Positions 36,021 to 45,973 of a stretch of DNA of 64,000 nucleotides are shown here, piece by piece. The DNA is from Sphingomonadales bacterium. GTDB lineage: Bacteria > Pseudomonadota > Alphaproteobacteria > Sphingomonadales > Sphingomonadaceae. The notes below the pieces were generated by a model that saw only the letters and a program-made list of their open reading frames with translations, searched no databases and was not told the DNA's origin. Made by a program: the position numbers and the translations under genes. The stretch lies in NCBI GenBank assembly GCA_016704425.1, contig JADJAC010000002.1:248001-312000 (forward strand), read 5' to 3'. The first letter of the stretch is position 1. Each line of letters begins with the position of its first letter.

Positions 36021-38149
36021 GCGGCTTTCCCCTCTATTTCAAGTGGCGGCATATTGTGGCCAAGAAGCCGCAAGACATCGCCGGCACATTCGACAACATT
36101 TGTTCCGGGCCCATAGATGCCGACAACCCCGGCATTGCGCAGGAATTCATATTCTTGCGGCGGAATGACACCGCCGGCGAAAACCTTGATGTCACTGCGC
36201 CCCGCTTCGCGCAGGAGACGAAGCAATTCCGGAATCAGGGTCTTGTGGCCGGCAGCGAGCGATGAAGCACCAATCGCGTCCACATCCTTCTCAAGCGCGA
36301 GCGCCAGTGTCTCTTCCGGCGTCTGGAACAGCGGGCCGGAGATGGTTTCAAAACCCATGTCGGTAAAGGCAGACGCGATCACGTTTGCACCGCGATCATG
36401 GCCGTCCTGACCCATCTTTGCGACAAGCAATCTGGGCTTTCGGCCCAGGCGGCGGCTGATGGCATCGACGCCATCCACCACAAGACCATAGCGGGCATCG
36501 TTCGCATAAGCCTTGCCGTAAATCACCGTGACCGGAGTCGGCGTCGTGGCGTAACGACCGAAAGCAGATTCCAGCGCGTCGGAAATCTCGCCAAGCGTTG
36601 CCCGCGCGCGTGCCGCGCCAACTGCTAGTGCGAGGACGTTTCCCCCCCCGTGAGCGCCCGCTGAAAGAGCTGCGAGCGCTGCTGCGCAGGCTGCAGCATC
36701 CCGAGACGCCTTCACCGCGTTGATACGCGCGATCTGGCCTTCGCGAACCTTTGCATTGTCGACTTCGAGGGTGTCGAGATGCTCTTCATTCGCAAGCTTG
36801 TATTTGTTGACGCCGACGATGACATCTTCCGCCTTGTCTACACGCGCCTGCCGGGCAGCGGCTGCTTCCTCGATGACCCGCTTTGGCATGCCTGAAGCCA
36901 CAGCCTTCGTCATTCCACCAAGGGCATCGACGTCCTCAATTATTGCCCAGGCCCGATCCACGAGTTCGCTGGTCAGAGCCTCAACATAATAGGACCCGCC
37001 GAGGGGATCGACGACTTTGGTAATGCCGCTTTCTTCGGCCAGCACAATCTGCGTGTTGCGCGCAATCCGCGCCGAAAAATCCGTCGGCAGGGCAATTGCT
37101 TCGTCCAGAGCATTGGTGTGCAGTGATTGCGTACCACCCAAAGTGGCAGCCATCGCTTCGATCGTGGTGCGAATGACGTTGTTGTAAGGGTCCTGCTCCT
37201 GCAGTGACACGCCAGAGGTCTGGCAGTGGGTGCGCAGCATCTTGGAACGCTCATCCTTCGCACCAAGTCCATCCATTACGCGATGCCAGAGAGTCCGTGC
37301 GGCTCTTAGCTTGGCTACTTCCATGAAGAAGTTCATGCCAATGCCGAAGAAGAAGCTCAGCCGACCGGCAAAGGCATCGATATCGAGCCCGCTTGCCATG
37401 GCGCGCTGCACATATTCCTTGCCGTCGGCAATGGTGAAAGCCAGTTCCTGCACCGCCGTTGCCCCGGCTTCATGCATATGATAGCCGGAAATTGAAATAC
37501 TGTTGAATTTCGGCATGTTGGCGGACGTATATGCAATAATATCTGAAACGATGCGCATCGATGGTTCGGGCGGATAAATATAGGTATTGCGAACCATGAA
37601 CTCCTTCAGGATGTCGTTCTGAATTGTCCCGTCAAGCTGCGCTTGCGCCACACCCTGTTCCTCTCCGGCAACAATGAAGAAGGCAAGGATCGGGATAACC
37701 GCTCCATTCATTGTCATGCTGACCGACATCTGGTCGAGCGGTATCCCGTCGAAAAGGATTTTCATGTCTTCAACGGAATCGATCGCAACCCCGGCCTTGC
37801 CCACATCGCCGACAACGCGCGGATGATCGCTGTCATAGCCGCGATGCGTCGCCAGATCGAACGCGACCGACAGCCCCTTTTGCCCGGCAGCAAGGTTTCG
37901 CCGGTAAAAGGCGTTGGACTCTTCCGCAGTTGAAAATCCCGCATATTGACGGATCGTCCAAGGGCGCCCGGCATACATTGAGGCCCGAACGCCACGCGTG
38001 AACGGCGCAAATCCGGGCAAGCCCGGATCCTGAGCGTCCGCTTCGGTATAAAGCGGCTTGACCGCGATCCCTTCCGGCGTGTGCCAGGTCAGATCCTTGT
38101 CCTTGACCTCCTTGGCCGCGGCTGCCGTCCACGCGTCGATGTTTGCCAT
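36017..38149 (-). CDS. scpA: methylmalonyl-CoA mutase
   Basis: A 710-residue single-chain, B12-dependent mutase that converts (R)-methylmalonyl-CoA to succinyl-CoA. The N-terminal substrate barrel carries [22 protein letters not shown] and the C-terminal cobalamin domain carries DxHxxG as DGHDRG, with H584 the lower axial ligand. MEAB-type chaperone genes are not seen nearby. The start at 38149, one base from the preceding stop, gives the usual [11 protein letters not shown] beginning; a much longer upstream frame is antisense-like shadow. It is the fourth gene of the propionyl-CoA operon. Confidence 0.95.
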   Translation of the reverse strand: MANIDAWTAAAAKEVKDKDLTWHTPEGIAVKPLYTEADAQDPGLPGFAPFTRGVRASMYAGRPWTIRQYAGFSTAEESNAFYRRNLAAGQKGLSVAFDLATHRGYDSDHPRVVGDVGKAGVAIDSVEDMKILFDGIPLDQMSVSMTMNGAVIPILAFFIVAGEEQGVAQAQLDGTIQNDILKEFMVRNTYIYPPEPSMRIVSDIIAYTSANMPKFNSISISGYHMHEAGATAVQELAFTIADGKEYVQRAMASGLDIDAFAGRLSFFFGIGMNFFMEVAKLRAARTLWHRVMDGLGAKDERSKMLRTHCQTSGVSLQEQDPYNNVIRTTIEAMAATLGGTQSLHTNALDEAIALPTDFSARIARNTQIVLAEESGITKVVDPLGGSYYVEALTSELVDRAWAIIEDVDALGGMTKAVASGMPKRVIEEAAAARQARVDKAEDVIVGVNKYKLANEEHLDTLEVDNAKVREGQIARINAVKASRDAAACAAALAALSAGAHGGGNVLALAVGAARARATLGEISDALESAFGRYATTPTPVTVIYGKAYANDARYGLVVDGVDAISRRLGRKPRLLVAKMGQDGHDRGANVIASAFTDMGFETISGPLFQTPEETLALALEKDVDAIGASSLAAGHKTLIPELLRLLREAGRSDIKVFAGGVIPPQEYEFLRNAGVVGIYGPGTNVVECAGDVLRLLGHNMPPLEIEGKAA

Positions 38150-38150
38150 A

Positions 38151-38936
38151 TCAGTTGCCCTTGAACTCCGGCTTGCGCTTCTGGAGGAAAGACATGCCGC
38201 CTTCCCGCGCATCTGCACTTGCACCCGCGATCTTCTGCCCTTCGGCTTCACGCAGCAGCGCGCTTGCATAATCTCCGTCCAGAGCTGCAGCGATATTCTG
38301 CCGCATGATTCCGAGTGCGACGGTCGGCCCCTTGGCGAGCCTTGCGGCCAAAGCCTGTGCCTCTTCAGCCAGCACCGCATCGTCGACGCATTTGTAGATC
38401 AAGCCCCAATCGGCGGCTTGCTCTGCAGAGATTTTTTCGCCCAGCATCATCATCTGCGTGGCGCGCGCCTTGCCGAGCAATCGGGTCAGCATCCAGCTGG
38501 CGCCGCCATCGGGCACCAGACCGATGTTGACGAATGCCTGAAGGAAATATGCAGATTTCCCAGCGATTGCGAAATCGCTTGCCAATGCAAGACTGCATCC
38601 AACGCCAGCTGCAGGGCCATTGACGGCCGTGATAACGGGCACATTCATGCGCGCGAGCTTCAACATCGTCGGGTTGTAATGGCGGGTCAGCGCTCCATAA
38701 GGGCCCCCACCGCCGGCGAGCGCAGAGCCCTCTCCACGCGCTTGCAAATCTGCTCCTGAACAAAAGGCACGCCCTTCACCTGTAATGAGCAAGGCTCGCG
38801 CGCCCTCGAGATTGTCGAGCGCTTCCGCAATTTCGTCAAACATCTGCGGCGGCGCAGCGTTCAGCCGATCGGGACGGTTGAGTGTGATTGTCGCGATTGA
38901 ATCGACAATGTTGAACTTGATTGTTTCGTAAGCCAT
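38151..38936 (-). CDS. enoyl-CoA hydratase/isomerase family protein in the propionyl-CoA operon
   Basis: A 261-residue crotonase-fold protein. The oxyanion motif is [13 protein letters not shown] and the second loop [20 protein letters not shown]. The [16 protein letters not shown] region, with Asp in place of the hydratase Glu, is that of PaaG-type isomerases. It lies between the epimerase (1-base overlap) and the mutase. Its role is unknown: it may be an isomerase feeding branched-chain catabolism, or a decarboxylase that removes stray ethylmalonyl- or methylmalonyl-CoA as some crotonase relatives do. Both options are inference. Confidence 0.85.
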   Translation of the reverse strand: MAYETIKFNIVDSIATITLNRPDRLNAAPPQMFDEIAEALDNLEGARALLITGEGRAFCSGADLQARGEGSALAGGGGPYGALTRHYNPTMLKLARMNVPVITAVNGPAAGVGCSLALASDFAIAGKSAYFLQAFVNIGLVPDGGASWMLTRLLGKARATQMMMLGEKISAEQAADWGLIYKCVDDAVLAEEAQALAARLAKGPTVALGIMRQNIAAALDGDYASALLREAEGQKIAGASADAREGGMSFLQKRKPEFKGN

Positions 38937-39355
38937 CAGTGCGCCTCCTTTGGCGTTTCCATAATTTCGGTCAGCATCCCGCCCATATCCTTGGGATGGA
39001 CGAAAAAAATCAGTGTGCCATGCGCCCCGATGCGGGGTTCGCCGAGCACTTTCTTGCCCATCGCTTCAAACTCGGCCTTGGCGGCATGAATATCGGGCAC
39101 CTCGAAACAGACATGATGCTGCCCGCCCAATGGATTCTTGGCGAGGAAGCCGTGGATCGGCGAGTCCGCGCCCAACGGCTCGATCAGTTCGATCTGCGTG
39201 TTGGGCGTATCAACGAAGCAGACCTTTACGCCCTGCACAGGCATGTCGAACGGCTCATGGATCTTCGTTGCTCCCATCACATCGCGCCAATGCGCGATGC
39301 TGTCGGGGATGGACGGCGTTGCAACGCCAATATGGTTCAGACGGCCCAGTTTCAT
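38936..39355 (-). CDS. mce: methylmalonyl-CoA epimerase
   Basis: A 139-residue VOC-fold protein of the usual length. The metal-binding pattern starts LNHIGVATPSI (H8), continues HHVCFEVPDI and ends LTEIME. It interconverts (S)- and (R)-methylmalonyl-CoA, the link between carboxylase and mutase. It starts 10 bases after the PccB stop and its end overlaps the ECH start by one base. Its position as second gene of the operon confirms the pathway. Confidence 0.94.
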   Translation of the reverse strand: MKLGRLNHIGVATPSIPDSIAHWRDVMGATKIHEPFDMPVQGVKVCFVDTPNTQIELIEPLGADSPIHGFLAKNPLGGQHHVCFEVPDIHAAKAEFEAMGKKVLGEPRIGAHGTLIFFVHPKDMGGMLTEIMETPKEAH

Positions 39356-39364
39356 TGCGCGCTC

Positions 39365-40897
39365 CTAAAGCGGAATATTGTCATGCTTCTTCCAGGGATT
39401 CTCGAGCGTCTTGTTCCGCAGCTTCCTCAGCCCCAGAGCAATGCGCCGCCGTGTCGAGTGCGGCATGATCACCTCGTCAATGAACCCCTTGCTCGCAGCC
39501 ACAAATGGGTTCGCAAACCTGTCCTCATATTCCCTGGTCCGCTCCGCGATCTTTTCAGGATCACCAATGTCCGACCGGAAGATAATCTCCACCGCGCCCT
39601 TTGCGCCCATCACCGCGATTTCGGCAGTGGGCCAGGCATAATTAAGGTCGCCGCGCAGATGCTTTGACGCCATGACGTCATAGGCCCCGCCATAGGCCTT
39701 GCGAGTAATCACCGTGATCTTGGGAACGGTCGCTTCGGCATAGGCAAAGAGCAGCTTTGCGCCATTCTTGATGATGCCGTTATGCTCCTGGCTGACGCCT
39801 GGAAGGAAGCCCGGCACATCGACAAAGGTGATGATCGGAATGTCGAACGCATCGCAAAAGCGCACAAATCGCCCAGCCTTTTTTGAAGCCGCAATATCAA
39901 GGCACCCCGCCAAAACCGTCGGCTGGTTTGCAACCACGCCAATTGTCCGCCCTTCGATCCGCCCGAAGCCGACGATGATATTACCCGCATGCGCTGGCTG
40001 GATTTCGAAGAAGTCGCCTTCATCCAGCGTCTTTCGAATGACTTCATGCATGTCGTAAGGTTGGTTGGCATTGGCCGGGATCAGCGTGTCGAGGCTGTCT
40101 TCCTGACGATCCCAGGCATCCGCCGTTGGCCGCTCCGGAACCGGCATCCGGTTATTCTCCGGCAGAAAATCGAAGAAATCACGCGCGGCAAGCAATGCCT
40201 CAATGTCGTTCTCAAATGCGACATCGGCAACGCCAGACTTCGTGGTGTGCGTGATCGCACCGCCCAGTTCCTCCTGTGTCACGACTTCATTGGTCACGGT
40301 CTTCACGACGTCCGGGCCAGTCACGAACATGTAGGAAGAGTCCTTCACCATGAAGATGAAGTCAGTCATCGCAGGCGAATAGACTGCTCCGCCAGCGCAC
40401 GGCCCCATGATCAGGCTGATTTGTGGCACAACCCCCGACGCCAGCACATTGCGCTGGAACACTTCGGCATAGCCTCCGAGCGATGCGACGCCCTCCTGAA
40501 TGCGGGCGCCACCTGAGTCATTGAGCCCGATCACAGGCGCTCCGACCTTCATTGCGTTGTCCATCACCTTGCAGATTTTTTGCGCGTGCCGCTCAGACAG
40601 CGAGCCACCAAAAACTGTGAAATCCTGGGAAAAGACAAAAACCAGCCGCCCGTTGATCGTTCCCGATCCCGTGACGACTCCATCTCCCATGAATTTCGTA
40701 TCCTGCATCCCGAAGTCGACACAATTGTGCTCGACATACATATCGAGTTCTTCGAACGACCCTTCGTCGAGCAAGATGTCAAGCCGTTCGCGCGCCGTCA
40801 GACGGCCTTTTGCGTGCTGTGCATCGATCCGCTTCTTGCCACCGCCCAGACGTGCCGCAGCGCGCCGCTTTTCAAGTTCTGCAATATTGGAGGACAT
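39365..40897 (-). CDS. pccB: propionyl-CoA (acyl-CoA) carboxylase beta subunit
   Basis: A 510-residue carboxyltransferase of the expected length. It has the N-terminal zinc-free ACC-beta region ([19 protein letters not shown]), the acyl-CoA oxyanion [19 protein letters not shown], and the carboxybiotin-side [34 protein letters not shown]. It transfers CO2 from carboxybiotin on PccA to propionyl-CoA. It is the first gene of the operon; the promoter with TTTGCAAA repeats lies immediately upstream, shared with the divergent ScfR-type regulator. Confidence 0.95.
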   Translation of the reverse strand: MSSNIAELEKRRAAARLGGGKKRIDAQHAKGRLTARERLDILLDEGSFEELDMYVEHNCVDFGMQDTKFMGDGVVTGSGTINGRLVFVFSQDFTVFGGSLSERHAQKICKVMDNAMKVGAPVIGLNDSGGARIQEGVASLGGYAEVFQRNVLASGVVPQISLIMGPCAGGAVYSPAMTDFIFMVKDSSYMFVTGPDVVKTVTNEVVTQEELGGAITHTTKSGVADVAFENDIEALLAARDFFDFLPENNRMPVPERPTADAWDRQEDSLDTLIPANANQPYDMHEVIRKTLDEGDFFEIQPAHAGNIIVGFGRIEGRTIGVVANQPTVLAGCLDIAASKKAGRFVRFCDAFDIPIITFVDVPGFLPGVSQEHNGIIKNGAKLLFAYAEATVPKITVITRKAYGGAYDVMASKHLRGDLNYAWPTAEIAVMGAKGAVEIIFRSDIGDPEKIAERTREYEDRFANPFVAASKGFIDEVIMPHSTRRRIALGLRKLRNKTLENPWKKHDNIPL

Positions 40898-40958
40898 AGA
40901 CTTCCCCTATTTCAAAGGCGCCGTCTTCTGCTGATCCAATGCAAAAGGCAAATGTGAA

Positions 40959-40989
40959 TTTGCAAAGTTGCAAAGTCATACTTTGCAAA
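40959..40989. promoter_or_regulatory. TTTGCAAA repeats in the pccB / regulator intergenic region
   Basis: Two exact copies of the palindrome TTTGCAAA lie at 40959-40966 and 40982-40989. A near copy, GTTGCAAA, lies at 40967-40974 between them. The starts of pccB (40897) and of the ScfR-type regulator (41003) flank the array. Proteins of the ScfR/RamB family are known to bind TTTGCAAA-type sites, so this is the likely operator for control of both directions. The regulator likely senses a short-chain acyl-CoA. Confidence 0.75.
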
Positions 40990-41002
40990 TTATCACGGCG
41001 TC

Positions 41003-42403
41003 ATGAACAAGCGCCGCATCTTCGCAGGGGAACGTCTCAGAAGCCTGCGCGACAGTCGCGATCTCAAGCAAGCCGAGATGGCAGGACGGCTTGGCATCAG
41101 CGTTTCCTATCTGTCACAACTGGAACACAACGACCGCCCGTTGACTCCTGCCCTTCTTGAAGCGCTCTCCCGGGATTTCCCGATCGATTGGGATGCGTTT
41201 GAGGAGGATACCGCTACGCGGCGCTTTGCAGCGCTACGAGAAGCAGCGGCCGACCCGCTTTTCACCACAGGCCTGTCCCCTGACCAACTGACGCGCTTTG
41301 CCGAGCAGCAGCCTGTACTCGCGGACCAGTTCATTCAACTTCATGCAGCGTATCGGCGCGCCGGCGAGCGCATCCAGATTGTTGACGAAGCGATGTCGAG
41401 CGACAATGTCGGCGGCAGTCGACTGCCTTGGGAAGAGGTCCGTGACTGGTTTCATGATGCCGGAAACTATGTCGATCCCCTAGATCGCGCTGCCGAAGCA
41501 TTGGCCATGCGGCTCAAGGGATTCAGCCCGACCACTGCTGCTCTCGAACAATATCTCCGGCAGGATCTTGGCATTTCACTCATGTACCAATCCGTTGCCG
41601 GGCTGCGTGAATTTGATGCGACCATGCGCCACTTGGTGATCGATCAGGGCCAACCGTCTGAAGGCCAACGGTTTCAGCTGGCCCATCAGCTTGCTGCGCT
41701 GGCCTTGCGAGAAGAAATATCCAGTGTGGTTGAGAACGCGAAATTGCGCACTGCTGCAGCGAGGCAATTGCTGTTCGTCGGGCTTGCAAATTATGCAGCT
41801 GGTGCCTTGCTCATGCCCTACACACGCTTCCGGGACACCGCGCGAACGGTGCGGCACGATATTGATCGACTTCGGCAAAGTTTTGGAGTCAGTTTTGAAC
41901 AGGCTTGCCACCGCTTGTCGACGCTACAGCGGCCTGCACAGCGCGGAATCCCGTTCTTTTTTTGCAGGGTGGACATGGCGGGTAACATCACAAAGCGCCA
42001 CTCGGCGACGCGACTGCAGTTTGCGCGCTTCGGCGGCGCTTGCCCCCTTTGGGTCGTGCATGAGGCCGTTGCCATTCCGGACAGAATTCTTGTGCAGTTG
42101 GCAGAGACGCCCGATGGTGTCCGGTATGTGTCGATGGCCAAGGGCCTGGTCAAACCTTCTGGTCGCTATGACCGCAACCCAAGGCGCTATGCCGTTGCCT
42201 TGGGTTGCGAAGCAGATCATGCCCGGGAATTCATTTATGCCGACGGCCTTGACGTCGGGACAGGGCGCGCCGCAACCAAGATCGGGATATCGTGTCGCCT
42301 TTGCCCGCGAGACGATTGCGACCAGCGCGCATTCCCGCCTTCGGATCGCGACATCATCGTCGACCCGGACCGTCGTGAAATTGTTCCCTACCGGATCGGC
42401 TAG
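41003..42403 (+). CDS. short-chain fatty acyl-CoA regulator (ScfR family, XRE type)
   Basis: A 466-residue regulator. The N-terminal helix-turn-helix (about residues 9-62, RLRSLRDSRDLKQAEMAGRLGISVSYLSQLEHNDRPLT) is followed by a large IrrE/ImmA-like and ligand-binding region, with a C-terminal cluster including CRLCPRDDCDQRAFP. PccR/MccR relatives of alphaproteobacteria use propionyl- or other short acyl-CoA and control propionate pathway genes. It is divergent from pccB with a TTTGCAAA array between, and its stop overlaps the convergent SDR by 4 bases. Confidence 0.9.
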   Translation: MNKRRIFAGERLRSLRDSRDLKQAEMAGRLGISVSYLSQLEHNDRPLTPALLEALSRDFPIDWDAFEEDTATRRFAALREAAADPLFTTGLSPDQLTRFAEQQPVLADQFIQLHAAYRRAGERIQIVDEAMSSDNVGGSRLPWEEVRDWFHDAGNYVDPLDRAAEALAMRLKGFSPTTAALEQYLRQDLGISLMYQSVAGLREFDATMRHLVIDQGQPSEGQRFQLAHQLAALALREEISSVVENAKLRTAAARQLLFVGLANYAAGALLMPYTRFRDTARTVRHDIDRLRQSFGVSFEQACHRLSTLQRPAQRGIPFFFCRVDMAGNITKRHSATRLQFARFGGACPLWVVHEAVAIPDRILVQLAETPDGVRYVSMAKGLVKPSGRYDRNPRRYAVALGCEADHAREFIYADGLDVGTGRAATKIGISCRLCPRDDCDQRAFPPSDRDIIVDPDRREIVPYRIG

Positions 42404-43416
42404 ACTTTCACGAGACCCAGATCGATCAAGCTGTTCGCACAGTCGATGATCGACTCCTCTTCAGGTCGAGTCTTCCAGCCAAGAGTCCTGAGAGCGTGGC
42501 TTGCGTCCATGTTTCGTGTTTTGCCCAATTCGCCGGTAACTTGCTTCACGGCAGGGTCAAAAAGCGCGAAAAACCGTACAAGAAATGCCGGAAGTCCGCG
42601 CACTGGCACCTTCTTTGCCCGATCTCCCAGCCCGGATTTCAAGACACGCGCGACATCTATCATCTTGAGAAATCGGCCGGAAGCGATGAAGCGCTCACCG
42701 GCCAAGTCGGGTGCCGAAAGCGCTTTGACATGTAAGTCTGCAACATCGCGGACATCGACGATGCCAAAACCGATATCCGGGCAGCCCGGCATCGCGCCTT
42801 CAAGGAGCTTCTTCACCAGTTCAATCGAGGTTGACATGTCGCGACCCCAAACAGGACCGATAACTGCCGTCGGGTTTATGGCGCAAAATTCCATGCCATT
42901 GCCCTCTGCAGCCACCCAATCCCGAGCAGCCCGCTCAGCTATGGTTTTGGACCGGATGTAGGGGTAGGCATCGGGACTCGTCGCGTCGGTCCAATCCGCC
43001 TCGGTGAAAGTGCGAATCCTTTCGGGATGGCCATAAGCAATGGCCGCCGCGGACGATGTCATGACGAAACGTTTGACCCCTGCCGCTTTCGCCGCTCTCA
43101 GAACCCGCAATGCTCCGTCACGCGCGGGAACGATTAATTCATCTTCATGCTTCGGCAAAGCCGCCGGAAATGGCGAAGCCACATGAGCAACATGGCTGCA
43201 CCCCGCCATGGCCTCCGCCCAACCCTGATCAGAACCAAGATCGGCCTCAAAGAACTTCAGTTTGCTGTTATCCACCGCAAGCAAATTTCGGACGTCGCCT
43301 TCCTTCGAAAGATTGCGGATCGTCGTCTGCACCGACCATCCTTCCGAAATCAGTTGGCGAATGATGAACCCAGCGATGTAGCCGCTGCCGCCCGTGACCA
43401 AGACTGTACCAGTCAT
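42400..43416 (-). CDS. NAD(P)-dependent epimerase/dehydratase (extended SDR, dihydroflavonol reductase-like)
   Basis: A 338-residue extended short-chain dehydrogenase. The Rossmann motif is VLVTGGSGYIAGFII, the catalytic Tyr/Lys lie in YPYIRSKTIAE, and the Ser/Thr lies in MTSSAAAIAYG. It would reduce an aldehyde or ketone with NADPH; the dihydroflavonol-4-reductase-like subgroup is broad and substrate cannot be read. It is convergent with the ScfR-type regulator and divergent from acs over about 120 bases. Confidence 0.84.
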   Translation of the reverse strand: MTGTVLVTGGSGYIAGFIIRQLISEGWSVQTTIRNLSKEGDVRNLLAVDNSKLKFFEADLGSDQGWAEAMAGCSHVAHVASPFPAALPKHEDELIVPARDGALRVLRAAKAAGVKRFVMTSSAAAIAYGHPERIRTFTEADWTDATSPDAYPYIRSKTIAERAARDWVAAEGNGMEFCAINPTAVIGPVWGRDMSTSIELVKKLLEGAMPGCPDIGFGIVDVRDVADLHVKALSAPDLAGERFIASGRFLKMIDVARVLKSGLGDRAKKVPVRGLPAFLVRFFALFDPAVKQVTGELGKTRNMDASHALRTLGWKTRPEEESIIDCANSLIDLGLVKV

Positions 43417-43537
43417 TTCGAATATCCCTCCATTTTCCTCTGGTTAATAGGAGTTCAAAACGCATTCAATCGCTTAACGGGGCTTGCCCTGAACGACGGG
43501 TTAGCCAATAGACACATCAGGAGACTTGGAGTGCAGG

Positions 43538-45478
43538 ATGGACGGACAAGACCTTTACCCGGTTCCGGCGGAATGGGCCAAAAAGGCGCGTATCAACGCT
43601 GACAAATATACTCAACTCTATGGCCGAGCATTGGGAGACCCCGGAACCTTCTGGCTGGAGCAGGCCAAGAGGCTCGACTGGATTAAGCGTCCTGAAATTG
43701 CTGGCGATTGGTCTTTTGACGCCACGACTTTTCACATCCAGTGGTTTTCAGACGGAAAGCTCAACGCAACAGCAAATTGTATTGATCGCCATCTCGCAAC
43801 ACGTGGTGAACAGATCGCCATAATCTGGGAACCGGACGATCCCAGGGAACAGCCCCGCAAGTTCACCTATCGCCAACTGCATGCCGAAGTTTGCCGCTTT
43901 GCCAATGTATTGAAGGCTCAGGGCGTCCAAAAGGGCGACCGGGTCACCATCTACATGCCGATGATCCCGGAAGCGGCTTTTGCGCTGCTGGCATGTGCGC
44001 GCATCGGCGCCATACACTCGGTCATTTTCGGCGGCTTTTCTCCTGATTCAATCGCTGGTCGAGTGCAGGACTGCGATTCTGCCTATATCGTGACAGCCGA
44101 CGAAGGCCGCCGGGGCGGAAAGACAGTTCCACTCAAGGCCAATGTCGACGAAGCAGCTCCGCAATGCCCGAGCCTAAAGCAAGTCATCGTCGTCAAAGCC
44201 ACAGGCAATCACGTCGTCATGCAGCCCGGGCGGGATATCTGGTACCACGAAGCCGCTGCATCGGTGCCTGACACATGCCCAGTCGAACCGATGGGTGCGG
44301 AAGATCCCCTGTTCATTCTCTACACTTCGGGGTCAACGGGAAAGCCCAAGGGGGTCCTCCATACCACTGGTGGCTATCTCCTCTGGGCAAGCCTCACCCA
44401 CGAGCTGGCATTCGACTACCGGGCTGGAGACATCTGGTGGTGTGCAGCCGATATCGGCTGGGTGACGGGGCACAGTTACATTCTCTACGGGCCACTCGCC
44501 AACGGTGCGACAACGCTCATGTATGAAGGCGTGCCCAATTGGCCAACACCGTCGCGCATTTGGGAAGTTGTCGATCGCCACCAGGTCCATACACTCTATA
44601 CCGCGCCAACAGCCCTACGCGCACTCATGCGGGAGGGCGACGAGTTCGTCACGAAAACGTCCCGTAAATCATTGAAATTATTGGGAACAGTTGGCGAGCC
44701 GATCAACCCGGAGGCCTGGCGCTGGTATCACAGCGTTGTCGGAGAAGGGCGTTGCCCGATCATCGACACCTGGTGGCAGACCGAAACGGGAGCGGCCCTG
44801 ATCGCACCCATGCCCGGCGCAACGGACCTGAAGCCCGGTTCCGCCACCAAACCGATGCCTGGAATCGAACCGCAGCTTGTCGATGCGGACGGCAAAGTTC
44901 TTCACGGCGCGACCAGCGGCAATCTCTGCATCACTCGAAGTTGGCCGGGTCAGATGAGAACTGTCTGGAACGATCACCAGCGTTTTTTCGAAACCTATTT
45001 CACCACCTACCCGGGCAAATATTTTACAGGAGACGGCGCGAGGCGCGATGAGGACGGCTATTGGTGGATTACAGGCCGAGTGGATGACGTTATCAATGTC
45101 TCTGGCCATCGTATGGGGACTGCTGAAGTCGAAAGCGCGCTTGTGCTGCATCCCAAGGTCGCTGAAGCTGCAGTGGTCGGCTACCCGCACGACATCAAGG
45201 GCCAAGGCATCTATGCCTATGTCACGCTTAATGCAGGAGAAACTGCAAGCGAGGCACTCCGGAAGGAACTAAGCGGATGGGTCCGCAAGGAAATTGGTCC
45301 GATTGCGACGCCTGATGCCATCCAGTTCGCCCCCGGACTTCCCAAGACAAGGTCAGGCAAAATCATGCGTCGGATTCTCCGGAAGATTGCCGAAGGCGAT
45401 GTGAGCAATCTCGGAGATACGACAACGCTTGCCGATCCGTCAGTGGTCGAGGATCTGGTTGCGAACCGGGTAAGCTAA
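43538..45478 (+). CDS. acs: acetyl-CoA synthetase
   Basis: A 646-residue acetate-CoA ligase, full family length. It has the ATP loop [19 protein letters not shown], the acetate pocket [42 protein letters not shown], and the C-terminal catalytic Lys in [17 protein letters not shown], which is reversibly acetylated in relatives. It makes acetyl-CoA from acetate via acetyl-AMP; propionate is also accepted by many. The ATG at 43538 has a GGAG site; a TTG four codons earlier is possible. A sirtuin deacetylase encoded at 52 kb could reactivate it by removing acetyl-Lys. Confidence 0.95.
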   Translation: MDGQDLYPVPAEWAKKARINADKYTQLYGRALGDPGTFWLEQAKRLDWIKRPEIAGDWSFDATTFHIQWFSDGKLNATANCIDRHLATRGEQIAIIWEPDDPREQPRKFTYRQLHAEVCRFANVLKAQGVQKGDRVTIYMPMIPEAAFALLACARIGAIHSVIFGGFSPDSIAGRVQDCDSAYIVTADEGRRGGKTVPLKANVDEAAPQCPSLKQVIVVKATGNHVVMQPGRDIWYHEAAASVPDTCPVEPMGAEDPLFILYTSGSTGKPKGVLHTTGGYLLWASLTHELAFDYRAGDIWWCAADIGWVTGHSYILYGPLANGATTLMYEGVPNWPTPSRIWEVVDRHQVHTLYTAPTALRALMREGDEFVTKTSRKSLKLLGTVGEPINPEAWRWYHSVVGEGRCPIIDTWWQTETGAALIAPMPGATDLKPGSATKPMPGIEPQLVDADGKVLHGATSGNLCITRSWPGQMRTVWNDHQRFFETYFTTYPGKYFTGDGARRDEDGYWWITGRVDDVINVSGHRMGTAEVESALVLHPKVAEAAVVGYPHDIKGQGIYAYVTLNAGETASEALRKELSGWVRKEIGPIATPDAIQFAPGLPKTRSGKIMRRILRKIAEGDVSNLGDTTTLADPSVVEDLVANRVS

Positions 45479-45522
45479 TGCCGGATTTTCGCTTGCGCGG
45501 AGGCTTGACCTAAAACCTTCCG

Positions 45523-45968
45523 TGCGGCGGGGCATCGTCATATCCATTATCAAGGTCGCCTTGCCGGAAGCCGATTTACCCGTCATCAAGATGCCGCTCG
45601 ACAAGGGCCTCGACCCAGCGCTCCACCTGCCATCAGGTCGCGCCCTGACGCCGTTGCGTTCAGAAGGCACACTTTTCATTGGTTCGGGCAAGAGCTTGCG
45701 CAACATGCATGCCTATGGAACACAAGCATGCAACGGCGCTGTCCAGGGAATTTGACAATTGGCTTGCGGATGCGGTGTCAGCCGATGCCGCAAGGCGAAT
45801 AGGACAAATTACGCGCTGGAAGGACGAGCCATCCGTTCGCTTTTCACATCCGCGCGAAGAACATTTTCCCCCGCTCATGGTCGCAGCCGGTGCTATGTGT
45901 CGCCCGGCATTCGCCAGTTCCGCAATTCCGTCCTTGAAACAGCAATCTCCGGGTATTCATTCGCATGA
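45523..45968 (+). pseudogene. decayed DODA/LigB-type extradiol dioxygenase (3' half, two frameshifts)
   Basis: Between acs and gor the sequence encodes, in three successive frames, the C-terminal half of a 4,5-DOPA-type extradiol dioxygenase. It reads ALPEADLPVIKMPLDKGLDPALHL, then SGKSLRNMHAYG in one frame; EFDNWLADAV and FSHPREEHFPPLMVAAGAM in the next; and SVLETAISGYSFA in the third. The N-terminal half is missing. The SHPREEHFPPLM motif is diagnostic of the family. Frameshifts fall near 45715 and 45900. The gene is dead and partly deleted; the region holds nothing else. Confidence 0.78.
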
Positions 45969-45973
45969 CGCAA

